Notes: generated by a model not told the origin, from the letters alone. A stretch of 64,000 nucleotides of DNA from Batillaria attramentaria (GCA_018292915.2 JACVVK020000017.1:2097501-2161500); one strand, 5' to 3'; shown: positions 1-10,828, counted from the stretch's first letter. A program made the numbers and translations.

Positions 1-617
1 CATGTCTAGCACTATTACAGGTCACGGTGTAAGAGCTGTGATCCACTACTACCATGGTGATAAAATCACACATGATTTATGGATGTACGTACTGATACTG
101 AGTGAACACGCGCTGCATACTAGAATGAATACTGACACGAGTTTTCAACTGTCGTCTGCAACCTGACACAAACGCAGATTCCAATTTTTGATTTCGGCTT
201 CGGTTTGGAAATGCTTGACACGCTGAATGAGGAAATGGAAAATTTGGAAAGAATCTTCGACACTCAGTCCACTGTCACTTCAAATGCGCCCGCGACACAC
301 ATTCGGTACAGTTCAGACCAGTACGCGGCACGCGCGAGGAGCCCGACAGGAGTAACTTTGGCTCCGATACACAGAAACATAAACAACAGCATCAGCCACG
401 GCAATAAATAACCCTACTGCTCACAGTGTTTGATGTTGTCTTGTACTGCCTTTATTGTTGACTGTTTCGTGTGTGACACACTCTGTTAAAAGGACAAAAA
501 GTTGCGGTTTCAACCTCCGTTTCCTTAAAAACGGACTGAGTATGTTGTCCACAAACACAGATGCATGCCTGTGCGAAGCAGGTTGGGCCGCCGATGTCAG
601 CTATTTAAAAGCCAGAT
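1..617. other. intergenic, nothing recognised
   Basis: No exon, RNA gene or transposon was recognised. The only reading frame is a short 68-codon one at 205-411 (+) with no family resemblance, and I treat it as chance. Confidence 0.4.
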
Positions 618-805
618 TTAGTAGGACTTCGTAAAGAGGACTTCGCTGAGCAGCGTAACCCATTTACTTGTAAATTAGGCTCACACGGCAGAGGCCGCGA
701 GCTGCTAACGCGCTGCGATTGGCTGATGGCACCCGTAACGTGGCTAATTTACATGCAAATGGGTTACGCTGCTCAGCGAAGTCCTCCGTACGAAATCCTG
801 CTACT
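618..805. repeat. foldback (palindromic) element, MITE-like
   Basis: A left arm at about 636-679 is repeated in inverted orientation at about 743-786 with only a few mismatches. Both arms carry GACTTCGCTGAGCAGCGTAA or its complement. Weaker pairing extends outward to about 618 and 805. The roughly 63-bp loop contains a CCAAT-type box (GATTGGCTG). No open frame is present, so this looks like a non-autonomous foldback element. Confidence 0.7.
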
Positions 806-812
806 CACAAAG

Positions 813-1127
813 GCGCTTTACCCAATTTCTTGAATCGGCTCAAAGCGTCGCGAACTGAACCCAACACGCACGCTCACGTGCATCACACGCATTTTATTTC
901 ACACATTAGACGTGAACACATTACAATCACGTGGTACTAAGGGTCAGCTCAGCTATTAAAGTTTCGGAATTTAGAATTGCACTTATTTTCAAATTTTGTG
1001 GGCTGAACATTTCCAGAGCAGAGGGGGAGGAAGCCGGAGTACCCGGAGAGAAACCCCGACGATCGGCCCAAATGAACGGCGCCACGTTCGAGAAGGAAAA
1101 ATTCTTTGCCCCGAGTGGGACTCGAAC
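813..1127 (-). mobile_element. SINE-B copy, tRNA head truncated
   Basis: Read on the minus strand this matches the complete SINE-B copy at 59331-59731. Shared landmarks are GCGCTTT near the 3' end, the AATCACGTGGT block, GAGGGGGAGGAAGCCGG (plus-strand view) and GTGGGACTCGAACC, which is the reverse of a pol III B box. Similarity stops just after the B box at about 1127, so the A box and 5' end are missing. Confidence 0.75.
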
Positions 1128-1596
1128 CTTTCTCAGTTTCACGCCGACAGACCAAAACTCGTTGGAAACACTCGGTGCTTCGAAAATTTGAATGAAAACA
1201 TTCTCTCCTGGCAGTGTCACTTTTGAAGCGTAAAAGCACCGGAAATACTTAAGTCTCGAGGTGCTACCTTTGAAGCCGAGTAGCACTGGTAACACTCGCG
1301 ACCATTTTGATTAGACCCCGCGTGCACGCCCCTCGTGTCAGTTGCGCTGTTTTGTTCGACGATCGATAGACTCATGACGAGCGCGTGTCGATCCGTGGTC
1401 GCAGTTTTGTTTTTGCCCAATTTTTTCCTTTTTTAATAAAAAGTTTTGTTGGCGTTGCGGTTCGAACCAGTTCCAGGGGCGGCGTTTGTTTCACAGGTGG
1501 TCTATTAGTCTAGACAGCCACCTCGTGGGCAGTTCGGGCAACCGATGAGTGATCGGGGAAGTCACATCCTGGGTTAGGGATCCAAGCGAACAAACG
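1128..1596. other. intergenic, nothing recognised
   Basis: Unique-looking sequence between SINE-B and dispersed repeat DR1. No splice-compatible coding segment was seen. Confidence 0.4.
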
Positions 1597-1977
1597 TTTT
1601 GGTGGCTACATATTTTGCGTGGTGGCTAAGCACAGGGAAAAGTCAGGCTAATGTAAGAAAAATGGCAGCCTACCTAAGCTGTACGATGATGTTTACTAGC
1701 TGAGCTTGACTGAAGTTAGAATGGGATCCCCTATGGCGCACGGCGAACCTCAGTCACCTCGCAGTACACGTATTAGCGTTGGATATTTTCCACTGAGACA
1801 CGCAAGCACTGTAGCTTGTAGGGGTAAACTGTATATTTTCAGGAGTGTTATTCAGCGTCAGTTGTGTCCTATCATTATTTAATACTGGTCCAGCCACCAC
1901 AGAGATATTAATGTGTATTTTTTTCCCCCATGGTTGGATTCTTGACCCTCTATTACAGGAGAAGGACACCATGACTA
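1597..1977 (+). repeat. dispersed repeat DR1, copy 1
   Basis: Directly repeated at 8764-9152 with roughly 80-85 percent identity by eye. Shared blocks include GGTGGCTAAGCACAGG, GAATGGGATCCCCTATGGCG and GGTCCAGCCACCACAGAG. There are no clear terminal inverted repeats, tRNA-like boxes or coding frame, so the class is unknown. Copy 2 runs straight into telomere-like repeats while copy 1 does not. Confidence 0.75.
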
Positions 1978-2119
1978 CCCCTTTGTGGGTTGCTTATCAC
2001 TTAGTCTAAATGTACAACCATCTGTGAAAAAGGGACTAAGCGCCCAGAAAATCCACAGTACTTGGGACTTTTTACTTTACAGATGACGCTATAAATGAAT
2101 AGTATCTGTTTAGCGCTTG

Positions 2120-2145
2120 ATCTCGCAGGAAAGCAACCCATAGCG

Positions 2146-2207
<62 letters not shown>

Positions 2208-2275
2208 ACACGCACTACCCGGCCTGATGCAGATGAACAATTGCAGTCAAAGGCACTGAAACAATGGCAGAGACT
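2120..2275 (+). repeat. dispersed repeat carrying an internal (CA)n
   Basis: The flanks of this (CA)n tract (about 2148-2206) match the flanks of another (CA)n at 16531-16655. Left side is GGAAAGCAACYCATAGCGCT, right side CCTGATGCAGAT followed by CAAAGGCACTG and AATGGCAGA. The microsatellite therefore belongs to a mobile repeat and was copied with it. Confidence 0.65.
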
Positions 2276-2819
2276 ACTCCGACTTGATCAGACGAATGAA
2301 ATTCTTAGGCGCTGGGTTCTCACGATGACTGAGATATAATTAATCTACCAGTGGTTCATCGCGAAATGCATGTGTCAATTCAGTTCATCATCTAAATGAA
2401 GATTATTTCATATTATGCGCGAGTAATTTTTTTTCTCTCATGTTTTTTGAGCCACGTGTGCGAGTGCATATTTTCTCCGCCATGTTTTGGGCCACGTGTA
2501 TATCATGCGCGTTTTTTTTTTTTTCCCTTTCTTTTGTTTTCTGCATGTTTTTGGGCACGTGAGACGTGCGCTGTCAAAAGAGAACGATGCTGGACTGGGT
2601 AAACTGAACTGACTGCTGTGTATAATTACATACATGTATGTATAACGCGATATGCCACAAAGACCGAGTAGGAATGAAGAACGTCTTAATAGTTGTTAGT
2701 TATGAAATAACATTTGTATTGGACAGAAGACGTAGAACATCGAAACACCCACGTACCGCATCGATCTCCGTCTGACAGACTGCAAGATAAGCGCGATACT
2801 TGCTTACTGCCCTGTCCTC

Positions 2820-2867
2820 AGTGCCTCTGTCTGTCTCTGTCTGTGTGTCTGTCTGTCTGTCTCTGTC

Positions 2868-2905
<38 letters not shown>

Positions 2906-2952
2906 GCAGGCAGGCAGGCAGGCAGGCAGGCAGGCACGCACGCACGCACACG

Positions 2953-3011
<59 letters not shown>
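2820..3011. repeat. compound microsatellite
   Basis: Successive simple repeats: (CTGT)n/(CT)n, (CA)n, (GGCA)n, (CACG)n and (GA)n. Open frames over this stretch are repeat artefacts. Confidence 0.9.
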
Positions 3012-3014
<3 letters not shown>

Positions 3015-3151
3015 CATTTTTCAACGGGAAAGTTTTAAGAAATACTTTAATCAATTTTCAAACTGCGGTTGCCGAAAACTGCAAATAAACACAAAATTGT
3101 AAGCGTGAAAATTCCGAAGAAAACAAATGAAAGGCAGTATACCATACTAGA

Positions 3152-3213
<62 letters not shown>

Positions 3214-3268
3214 GCACGCACGCACGCACGCACGCATGCACGCAGAGAGAGAGAGAGAGAGAGAGAGC
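3152..3268. repeat. compound microsatellite (CA)n-(CACG)n-(GA)n
   Basis: A (CA)n run passes into CACG units and then (GA)n. No coding content. Confidence 0.9.
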
Positions 3269-3436
3269 GAGCGCTAACACCACAAGGTCACTGCTTCAGC
3301 GCACAATGGCTCTTTCCTTGTCAACATCATAAAAAATCGATACATTCTTTCGGACAAAAATAATGATACACTAATCGAGGACACATTTTCAGAATACCAT
3401 CATCTGTGAGTTGCATTCCCCAGAGCCGGATTGCAG

Positions 3437-3977
3437 CAGGGGCGCCGGAACCGGGGGGGGGGGGGGGGTAGGGGGGGGCAGCTGCCCCCCTGTACCCAAG
3501 CAGGGGGGGGCAAGAGTATCTTTTTGCCCCCCTCCCCCCCCCCCCCGGAAAATCAGGTGACTATGGCAAGAGGGGGGGCAAAGCCATGGTCTTGCCCCCC
3601 CCCTCCCTTCCCCTACCCCCCTCCTCCTACCCCTCTTACTGCTGTCTCCCTCATCCCACCCAACAGAGAACTCATTTTAGCCGTTGCATGAAATATCAAA
3701 ACGACTTGGCAGAAAGCCGTCTGATAATTACTCCCCCCCCCCCCCCCCGCTTTTCACTTTCTTTGGGCAACGTCCTACCTTTCAGTGGCTCCCTGGTTCG
3801 TAAAGGTTTTTGTCTGCGCAGCATCTGAAACCCCCGCTTTTCACTTTCTTCGGGCAACGTCCTTCCCCCCCCCCCCCTTTTCACTTTCTCCGGGCAACGT
3901 TCTTCCTTTCACTGGCTCTGGCGTTTCCCCCCTCTGAGACTCTGCCCCCCTCCCCCCAATATCTTCCGGCGCCCCTG
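3437..3977. mobile_element. hAT-like non-autonomous element, GC-homopolymer rich
   Basis: The sequence CAGGGGCGCCGGAA at 3437-3450 is exactly inverted as TTCCGGCGCCCCTG at 3964-3977, giving 14-bp terminal inverted repeats that begin CAGGGGC as in many hAT elements. TGCAG lies next to both ends, though a clean 8-bp target duplication is not obvious. The interior is long G and C runs plus three imperfect copies of a CTTTTCACTTTCT-GGGCAACGT unit near 3750, 3834 and 3876. No transposase remains. Confidence 0.6.
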
Positions 3978-4254
3978 TGCAGTTTGTGGTGCCTACGACA
4001 ACTAACATTCCACACCTGCTGTCGTATGTTCTGGGGAAGGACTCGACAGTCAGAGAAACTAAGTTTATGCAATGCAGGATAGTTCGCATCTGAGATCGTA
4101 AATTTTCGGGGTTTTTTGGGTCGTGAAAGAACGACAAGGCACTTCTGTTTGTAATATCTTTCTCACACAAAACCGTATTTCAACCCGAGCAAGTGCAAGG
4201 AAATCTACTGAAAGGTAGGAGTCGTGCACCTTTTCTTTGTCCAGTTATAGTACT

Positions 4255-4560
4255 CATAATAATAAAAATAATAAATGGCATTTGTAGGGCGCATTTCTTT
4301 GGCATAAACTCAATGCGCCAATCACTCACCGACACTCACGTACATTTTACAAACAGTGGACAGACGTACACTAGTGAAACTGACTAGTTGCTGACACGGG
4401 AAATTACTGGAAAGCTTTACAAAAGAGGAACGTTTTAAGATTGCTCTTAAAATCAGACAGTGTGGGCGCGTTTCTCAGATGTGCTGGCAGGGAATTCCTA
4501 AAGGTTGGTGCAACAGAACTGAAAGAGCGCTCATACACTGAGACAAAGGCTTTTTTTTAA
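4255..4560. repeat. degenerate dispersed repeat
   Basis: Starts with ATAATAAATGGCATTTGTAGGGCGC and continues through CACTCACCGACACTCACG and AGGGAATTCCTAAAGGTTGG. This arrangement is typical of an old interspersed repeat with a (AAT)n tail. I cannot assign the family, and the call rests on general resemblance only. Confidence 0.35.
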
Positions 4561-5001
4561 AACCCAAATGCTAGACGTACCAGGAGTTGATTTTTGGGGC
4601 GTCAAAAAAAAAAAAAAAAAAAAATCTGCTGGGTTTGGCATTGATAAAGCAGCAATTTTGTAAATTGCACAAAACGATGTTGCACTACAGAACTCAGTGA
4701 AAACAAAATAAACTAAAACAAGATAACATTTTATTTAAATTAAATTAAATAAACTGTGCAGGATTTGTTATTAGCAGGTTTCATACTCGCACTCCAGCCC
4801 GTTTAAATACGCCAAAACTTGAAGAATCCAGACGGCGTGCTTGCTTCCCGTGTAAATTACACCAACAATTGTAAGTAACGCAATTACTTTGATCCTGTAA
4901 GCCGAGAGAATGCCAGAGAGAGTTTCATGAAGGTTCGCTGAAAACCCGCTAATATTTGTAAGGATTTTCTAAAGCGTATCTGTATATAACCCCAGAAACT
5001 A
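4561..5001. other. intergenic, A-rich, nothing recognised
   Basis: Contains an A-run at about 4605-4624 and otherwise unique sequence. Confidence 0.35.
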
Positions 5002-5284
5002 TAAACTTCTTCTTCTTCCTCGATCACTCAAACAGACATGCCGGTAGTCCTGAGGCTGCAGTCCGTCGGAGACGCTCAGCCGAGCCGAAGATCTTCTCCC
5101 GCAACGGTGTGTCTATAGGCCAGGTTGTCGCTCGTTGGTTCTGGTACGTTGGACAGTTTTGCAGGTGTTCAACTGTCATCCGCGGTGCGCCACAGGGGCA
5201 TGCTGCAGTGTCACCAATGTTGAATGTGGTGAACATGTGGTGTTTGAGTCTGCAGTGACCTGCCCTCAAACGCACGATGATCAC
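5002..5284 (-). pseudogene. non-LTR retrotransposon 3' fragment (C-terminal ORF2 domain)
   Basis: An open minus-strand frame at 5024-5284 (86 codons) resembles the extreme C-terminus of LINE reverse transcriptases. It has a VRLRAGHCRLKHHM-type motif, then a CPCG...EHLQNCP zinc-knuckle-like motif (C-x-C-x8-H-x3-C), then a short tail rich in L and R. Just beyond the stop, the minus strand reads TGATCGAGGAAGAAGAAGAA, a plausible (GAA)n-type LINE 3' end. The polymerase domain is absent, so this is a 5'-truncated dead copy. The clade was not determined. Confidence 0.6.
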
Positions 5285-5289
5285 CTGGT

Positions 5290-5879
5290 CTCCTATAAAC
5301 TGATAACGCTGTTACTTTGGCCTCTGTTTGCCGAGGGTAATCCCAGAGAATGATGTTCTAAAGTTTCATGAAGGTCAGAAAATCGCCTAGCCGCCAAATA
5401 TTTTCGTGATTTTCTGAAATCGGATTTTCGGAATATTTGCAGAGTATCATAATTCGTGGTTAGGGAAAAGGGCTTGAATCAGTTGATACAAATAGAGCTT
5501 TGTAAGTATAAGCCCAATAAGACCTTATTTATTACGCATACACTGGTGAAGCACGTTTGACTCTATTACTGTGATACAGGATCTAGCGTTACTTGTTGGT
5601 TAAAAATACCGGATGAAGACAAAATCCGCAGTGGGTCTCTCCAGTCCCCAGAGCATACGGCGTAACATGGAGTGTAGACCGACGTGCCCCCGGAAACAGG
5701 TAGACCGCTACTGTACTCTTAGATCCTGCTAGTGATCGCGTTAGCGGTTTTTCATACCTGTACTGCAATCGTGCAGGGAATAAATACGGGGGTTGTCCAA
5801 GTAGTAGTGTCACCGGTGCTGTAAAACGGAAACCAGTTCCTAAAACTTCAACCACTCCACCAGACTTCTACACGTTCTT
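5290..5879. other. intergenic, nothing recognised
   Basis: No supported gene or repeat. The minus frame at 5589-5855 has no recognisable domain. Confidence 0.35.
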
Positions 5880-6125
5880 AAATCAGGTATCTCCGACGAT
5901 CGAGGGTTCTCTCCGGCTACTCCGGCTTCCTCCCCTCTGCTTTGGAAAATGAAGAAAAAAAAATGGCATTCTAAAATTCCGAAATTTAAATTGCTTGAGC
6001 TGACCCTTCGCGACACGTGATTGTTATGTTGTTAAGTGTTCATGTCCAGTCGGTACCTGAGAGAATGCGTGTGATTCACGTGAGCGTGCGTGTCTGGGTT
6101 TAGCTCGTGGCGCTATGAGCCAAAT
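5880..6125 (+). mobile_element. SINE-B copy, head lost, diverged
   Basis: Same element as 59331-59731 but in sense on the plus strand. It shows TTCTCTCCGGCTACTCCGG, CTTCCTCCCCTCTGCTTTGG, GAGCTGACCCTTCGC, CACGTGATTGT and GTGATTCACGTGAGCGTGCG. It begins inside the element, so the tRNA-like A and B boxes are missing. Confidence 0.65.
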
Positions 6126-6210
6126 AATTTTGTGGCATAAACCGCTTATGTTCATGTGATAATTATACTTACTTTTGATGGCCCTGCGAACGAGAAACGT
6201 CAACCGGAGC

Positions 6211-6930
6211 TACGTGATCGAGTGTCGATACGACACCATCCCTGCTCCGGGTCCGTCGCTTCTCTAGGATCCTGCGACGACGCTCAAATCGGGCTAACCG
6301 GAGATGGGTGGGCGTTTGTGGGGTTTAACGCCCTTTTCCACCACATAGGGTGATATTAAAGACGGGGCAACGATGAAAAAGCCAGCACAAAATGTTTGGC
6401 CCCAGCCGAGATACGAACTCGCGACCCGAGCATTAGAAGTCCAACGCACTACCATTCGATCACCCTGGTTCCCCTCGGGCTAACCGAGACCGAGCCGAGC
6501 TAAGTGATTTCTAAGAAGGAAACAAAACAAGAATACTCGGTGACAAGGAAAGTGGACAGTTGCGAACAACTTTGAGGTCCTCTTGTTATTTCACAGTGTG
6601 CTCAGAAGCGGTGAAAACTGTCGCATTCACCAGCACAGTACATTTTCAGCCTTTTTAGAGATTATTGCCTGCATGAGTTGTCCCTCGTGCATACACAGGC
6701 CCGCAGCATGCATGCATTTTTCGTGGCAGCTTTGTGCTCTGCCACGAAAAATGCGTGCTTGTTGCGGCAAGGGAGACAACTCATGCAGGCATTAATCTCT
6801 AAACATTAGGTATCACTTAGCTCGGCTCGGCCTCGGTTGGCCCGATTTGGGCATCGTCGCAGGGGATTAGAGAGAGAAGCGACGGACCCGGAACAGGGAT
6901 GCTACGACACTGTCACCGGCCATCGCATTT
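6211..6930. repeat. large interrupted palindrome (foldback element)
   Basis: Left-arm blocks at 6240-6300, 6487-6511 and 6655-6685 recur inverted at about 6819-6930 and 6767-6800. Paired motifs include GGGTCCGTCGCTTCTCT, AAATCGGGCTAACCG, GAGCCGAGCTAAGTGAT and TAGAGATTATTGCCTGCATG. An inner hairpin pairs GCATTTTTCGTGGCA with TGCCACGAAAAATGC around 6714-6756. The left arm was later interrupted by a SINE (6301-6474) and carries about 140 bp of extra sequence at 6512-6654 that is absent from the right arm. Confidence 0.75.
6301..6474 (-). mobile_element. SINE-A copy 1 with target-site duplication
   Basis: tRNA-derived element in sense on the minus strand. The B-box complement is GAGATACGAACTCGCG, followed by the family-specific body (CCAGCACAAA, GACGGGGCAACGATGAAAAA, CGCCCTTTTCCACCACATA). 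The 12-bp TCGGGCTAACCG at 6289-6300 is duplicated at 6475-6486, marking the exact insertion point inside the left arm of the palindrome. Confidence 0.85.
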
Positions 6931-7587
6931 TGGCTTCAATCAGCTGAACGTAAGCCTGGCTATTTGTACATAATTACATGTACATGTATATCTGTGCATG
7001 CACCATAGTGGTGATCAGTTGGTGTAGTTCGCCCATTAGGGGGTGCAAATATGTATACCAGCCACTCAGAGAGAGGGCAAATGTACTTTTGTCCATCACT
7101 AGGAAGGGCGACTGCATACCCGCTGCGCGGGAGGGCGTGCAAATGTACTCTGACATTCGGACCGGTCAGCTCTCGCGATATTTCCGCGCCATGGTCATCA
7201 CATGGCGTGTTCAAGTTCCGGCAAATCGAAGACAAAGAAGACGAATCAGTTTCAGCATAGCCGATGAGTAGCGGATGAGAACACAGTTACATAACCATTC
7301 AAATACGAATTCGACTCGACAAAGAGTTAAAACACTGCGTACCATTCTTCTGCTCACAACTGATTTGCAGTCGACTGAACCGTAAGCCTAGTATGCCGGA
7401 CCGCCGCCATTTAGGATTGCAAAGTTCGAAAGTCGCCGGCACACGCGCGCCGCACCGGTAGAGTGATCGAAAATGAAACGGGGACACACACACACACACA
7501 CACACACACAGAATGAATCGCCGCCACTAGTGGACGGCTGGAGTACATTTGCCCGTCCTGCGTATGACTGGTATACATTTGCACCTC
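6931..7587. other. intergenic with short (CA)n
   Basis: Contains a (CA)n at about 7483-7510 and several scattered GCAAATGTAC blocks (near 7077, 7138 and, diverged, 7547 and 7578). No gene is recognised. Confidence 0.4.
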
Positions 7588-7922
7588 CTAAAGCTTGCTC
7601 TTAACTGGACACAGCGCGCGAAACACACGTGCACATCACAGTCGTTGCGCTCGGTGTGTCTACTAACTACAAAACTGAACACAGCTGTGTTCGGTGACAA
7701 ACCGATTGAAGATGCACTGTCCGCCACGTTTGCGCGCCGAATGACGTAGTACAGCCAATCAGAATCTGTTGTGGAAACCACAGTTACAGTTGTGGCTATT
7801 TGAAATCCAGGCTGCTGTGATGACGCCACAGCGGCGGAAACCCCCCAAATCACAACTGTCAGTGTCACAACTGTGGACAGCACTGTGGCGCTCCGCAGTG
7901 TCCAGTTAAGAGCCGGCTTTAG
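7588..7922. mobile_element. MITE with 25-bp terminal inverted repeats
   Basis: CTAAAGC plus GCTCTTAACTGGACAC at 7588-7612 is inverted at 7898-7922 as GTGTCCAGTTAAGAGC plus CTTTAG. The 16 inner bases match perfectly. The 335-bp element has no transposase. It carries a CAGCCAATCAG box and several CACAACTGT-type inverted words. Confidence 0.75.
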
Positions 7923-7992
7923 TGGTGCGGTGATACTGGACATTACGAAAACAGCACAGAACGAGCCTGTGAGCCTGAAAATCTGAAAATCG

Positions 7993-8479
7993 ACCGGCCC
8001 CCGAAGTGTAGTGGTTAGCACTTCGGACCATGGACCGGGAGATCCGGGTTCGAATCCCAGCCGAGGCAAGCAGGATTTTTCCTACCTAGGTCGGCTCCTA
8101 CCCAGAGCGGGTGTGCTATGGACCCAATGGCGAGGCTGTTGCCACACAGCCGAGATTCACCCACTTCACGGGTGCGACTTTGGGGGTGCTTCCCTTGGTA
8201 AGACACGTCTTATGATGTGGATGATTACACGGCCGGCACCGCAGGTGCCATAGTTCCCGGGCCTGGTGAACGCCGGGATATTTATGACAGGAAGCGGGGA
8301 ATGCGGCCCAGTCCCGCAGTCCCAAACCACACGGACCTCCATAATCCTCATCTCCATCCTCATGCATAATAAAAATTGCCCCAGCTTTCGAGCCCTCCTT
8401 GGATTCCACCCATGACCTGGGAGGAACACCACTGGAGCTGGCAAAAAGAGTTGGGGCAGGAAAAAAAATACAAATAAAA
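7993..8479 (+). mobile_element. SINE-E, complete, with 15-bp target-site duplication
   Basis: The 5' head has pol III promoter boxes: an A-box-like GTGTAGTGGTTAGCAC and a perfect B box GGTTCGAATCC at about 8048-8058. A long unrelated body and an A-rich tail follow. The 15-bp AAAATCTGAAAATCG at 7978-7992 is repeated exactly at 8480-8494. At about 487 bp it is long for a SINE. The head is too mismatched to fold as a functional tRNA. Confidence 0.85.
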
Positions 8480-8494
8480 AAAATCTGAAAATCG

Positions 8495-8763
8495 GGGTCT
8501 TCAGTTACATCTGCACAGACAATGATCAACCCTAGCCTCAGTGCAAAAAGTACGCACGGGCTGTGTTCTGTACAGTTTGACAACCCGTAGTTCGGTGATA
8601 TTATTCTGATGTGGAAAAATGTACCTGTCTGTCTGTCATCGGAAAATAGGCAATACCTGTACGGAAATAGACGCCGGTTAGTTGATGGCACTAAAATGGA
8701 AACTACGAAGTCCGGTGGAAAATATAACTCGACCCCTCCCAACATTAATCATATCCGGAAACT
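8495..8763. other. intergenic, nothing recognised
   Basis: Unique-looking DNA between SINE-E and DR1. Confidence 0.35.
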
Positions 8764-9152
8764 TTTGGGTGGCTGCATCGAGTCTTTCGCGTGGTGGCTA
8801 AGCACAGGAAAACGTCAGGCTAATGTAAGAAAAAATGGCAGCGTACCTCAGCTGTACGATGAGTTTTACTAGCTGAGCTTGGTTGAAGTTAGAATGGGAT
8901 CCCCTATGGCGCACGGCGAACCTCACCTTGCAGTGTTAGCATGGGACATTTTCCCCTGAGATACGCACGCACTGTTGTTGGTAGGGCTAAAGTGTATATT
9001 TTCATGAAGCGTTATTCAGCGTCAGTTGTTTCCTATCATTATATAAATATCGGTCCAGCCACCACAGAGCTATTCATGTGTTGATTTTTTCCTGTGGTTG
9101 GATACATGACCCTCGATTACAGGCGAGGGACATCATGCGGCTCATGACTACC
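8764..9152 (+). repeat. dispersed repeat DR1, copy 2
   Basis: Second copy of the repeat at 1597-1977, in the same orientation. Its 3' end (CATGACTACCC) runs directly into CCCTAA telomere-like units. Confidence 0.75.
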
Positions 9153-9215
9153 CTAAACCTAACCCTAAACCTAACCCTAACCCTAACCCTAACGTGGCCC
9201 TAACGTAACCCTAAG
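9150..9215 (-). repeat. interstitial telomeric repeat (CCCTAA)n
   Basis: About seven CCCTAA or CCCTAAA units lie at 9150-9193, followed by two degenerate units to about 9215. The block is the C-rich strand of TTAGGG, the telomere repeat of molluscs and most non-arthropod, non-nematode animals. Confidence 0.85.
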
Positions 9216-10290
9216 TATGTACTGACACATAGGAGGAACACAGACCTGGGGGAACATTGACCTGGAGGAACATTGGCCTGGGGAAACACAGGGCTGACCG
9301 CAGCGTGACAAGTCCCTTGTGGACCAAACGAACATTAAAACAGTCCCAAAGACGACACCGGAGAGAGTTCTGATCCCGCATGTAAAAGTCGGGGTTAGGG
9401 AGTTTAGCCCCAGGTTAGAGTCTAACCTGCAACTAAACTAGGTCTAGGGTTAAATTTTCTGTTGTTATTTGTCTGAAATCAGGAATCGGGTCGATTCCAG
9501 CAAGGTGTCTATGCCGTCATAAAGGGATTTTTTGTCTTTCTTTCTTCGCTTCCTTTTTTGTTTAATTTTGTTTTGGGGTTTCTTTTGTCCTAGTCTGGGT
9601 TAGGCCCGTAGCCGTAAATTAAATCAACCTCGTTTCACATACGGGCCCTGAGAGTTGCGGCGGTGGAGCGCATAATGGCTTTTCCGAGAGCATACATCTG
9701 AACTGAATCGTGTAGGTTTGTTTACTATCGGCGAACTTCTAACTCCGATAATTTGAGGAAACCACAAAATACCGTCTGGTCATCTGTTAGCGTGGCACTA
9801 ATGATTAGACAGGGACTGTTAGACAACATAATAGTAGCAGAATTTGCGTCTTCGGCGAAAACACTGTGATGCCCCTCACTAATAGACACTGGCCATCGGT
9901 ACTCGGTAAGAAATCGATTTGCAGAGTACACGCAGGAGCAGTGCGGCTATCGTCATCTCGAAAATTGCCTGTGAGATCCGTGGCGCTTTGTCCCATTTTC
10001 CAGAAGTCGGTAAGTTAATACATCTGTTTCCACTTGTGGCAATGCTTCCAGCTTTTTCACTGATTGTGTCCTAATATGGTCATCCGCCATCCGTCATCCG
10101 TCATTTCTATTGTTTCATCTTTCAAGCGCTTTCCCGCGGCAGTCTGATTGGCTCTCGGCAAGCGCGTTTCGGCAGTCTCATTGGTTATGCGTGCTTCATT
10201 GTGTTGAAATCAGTTGTGAGGTGATCTCAAGCATCTCGACGTGCCCGAGTTAATCATACGGGAATGTACATGGAAGAAGACCGTTACCAA
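9216..10290. other. intergenic, nothing firmly recognised
   Basis: Mostly unique sequence. Three short near-repeats of a GACCTGGGGGAACA-type word occur at about 9240-9290, next to the telomeric block. TCATCCGCCATCCGTCATCCG at about 10079 is a small CATCCGT tandem repeat. Confidence 0.4.
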
Positions 10291-10293
10291 AGA

Positions 10294-10635
10294 AAGCCAT
10301 GAGCGGTGGTCTAGGGTGAGCGGTGGTCTAATAGGCAGCGCGTCGGATTTAGCCGCTGCGTTACTGAACGGCCGTCACCAATGTCATGGCGATGAAGCGT
10401 GGGTTCGTGCCCAGGTCGAGCTTGTGATATGTGATACCGGTTTTTCTTGGCTACCGGGCTGCTCATAGGGGGTTTCTCTCCGGGTAATCCGGCTTTCCTC
10501 CCCCAGCAAAATTGTTTGAAAAAAAAAAGAAAAAAAAAAGAAAGAAAGGATAGGTATTGGGTGGCGCTGCACCGCGGCGACGTTCTTCCCCCGGGGGAAG
10601 CAGCCCGAATTTCCCGGAAGGGACAATAAAGTAGT
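10294..10635 (+). mobile_element. SINE-C copy 1, tRNA-derived
   Basis: The head GAGCGGTGGTCTAATAGGCA resembles an A box, and GGGTTCGTGCCCAGG is a slightly damaged B box. The body has CTCTCCGGGTAATCCGGC, an A-rich linker and the 3' end GGACAATAAAGTAGTTC. A second copy lies inverted at 41795-42118, in an intron of the laminin gene, with an intact B box (GGTTCGATCCCAGG). Confidence 0.8.
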
Positions 10636-10689
10636 TCAAAAATATATATAGCTTCCGTTGCTTCGTTCGCGTGTGTGGATGGGTGGAGG

Positions 10690-10828
10690 GTAGTTCAGGG
10701 GTGATATCAAAGACGGGGCAATGAAGAAAAATCCAGCACAAATGTTTGGCTCCCAGCCGGGATTCGAACTCACGACCCTAGCATTGACAGTCCAACTCTC
10801 TACCGCTCGGCTGTCCCGGCTCCCCCTT
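10690..10828 (-). mobile_element. SINE-A copy 2
   Basis: Minus-strand sense copy with the intact B-box complement GGGATTCGAACTC and the family words GACGGGGCAATGAAGAAAAA and CCAGCACAAATGTTTGGC. The 3' part of the family (TCCACCACAT) is missing or replaced. Confidence 0.75.
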
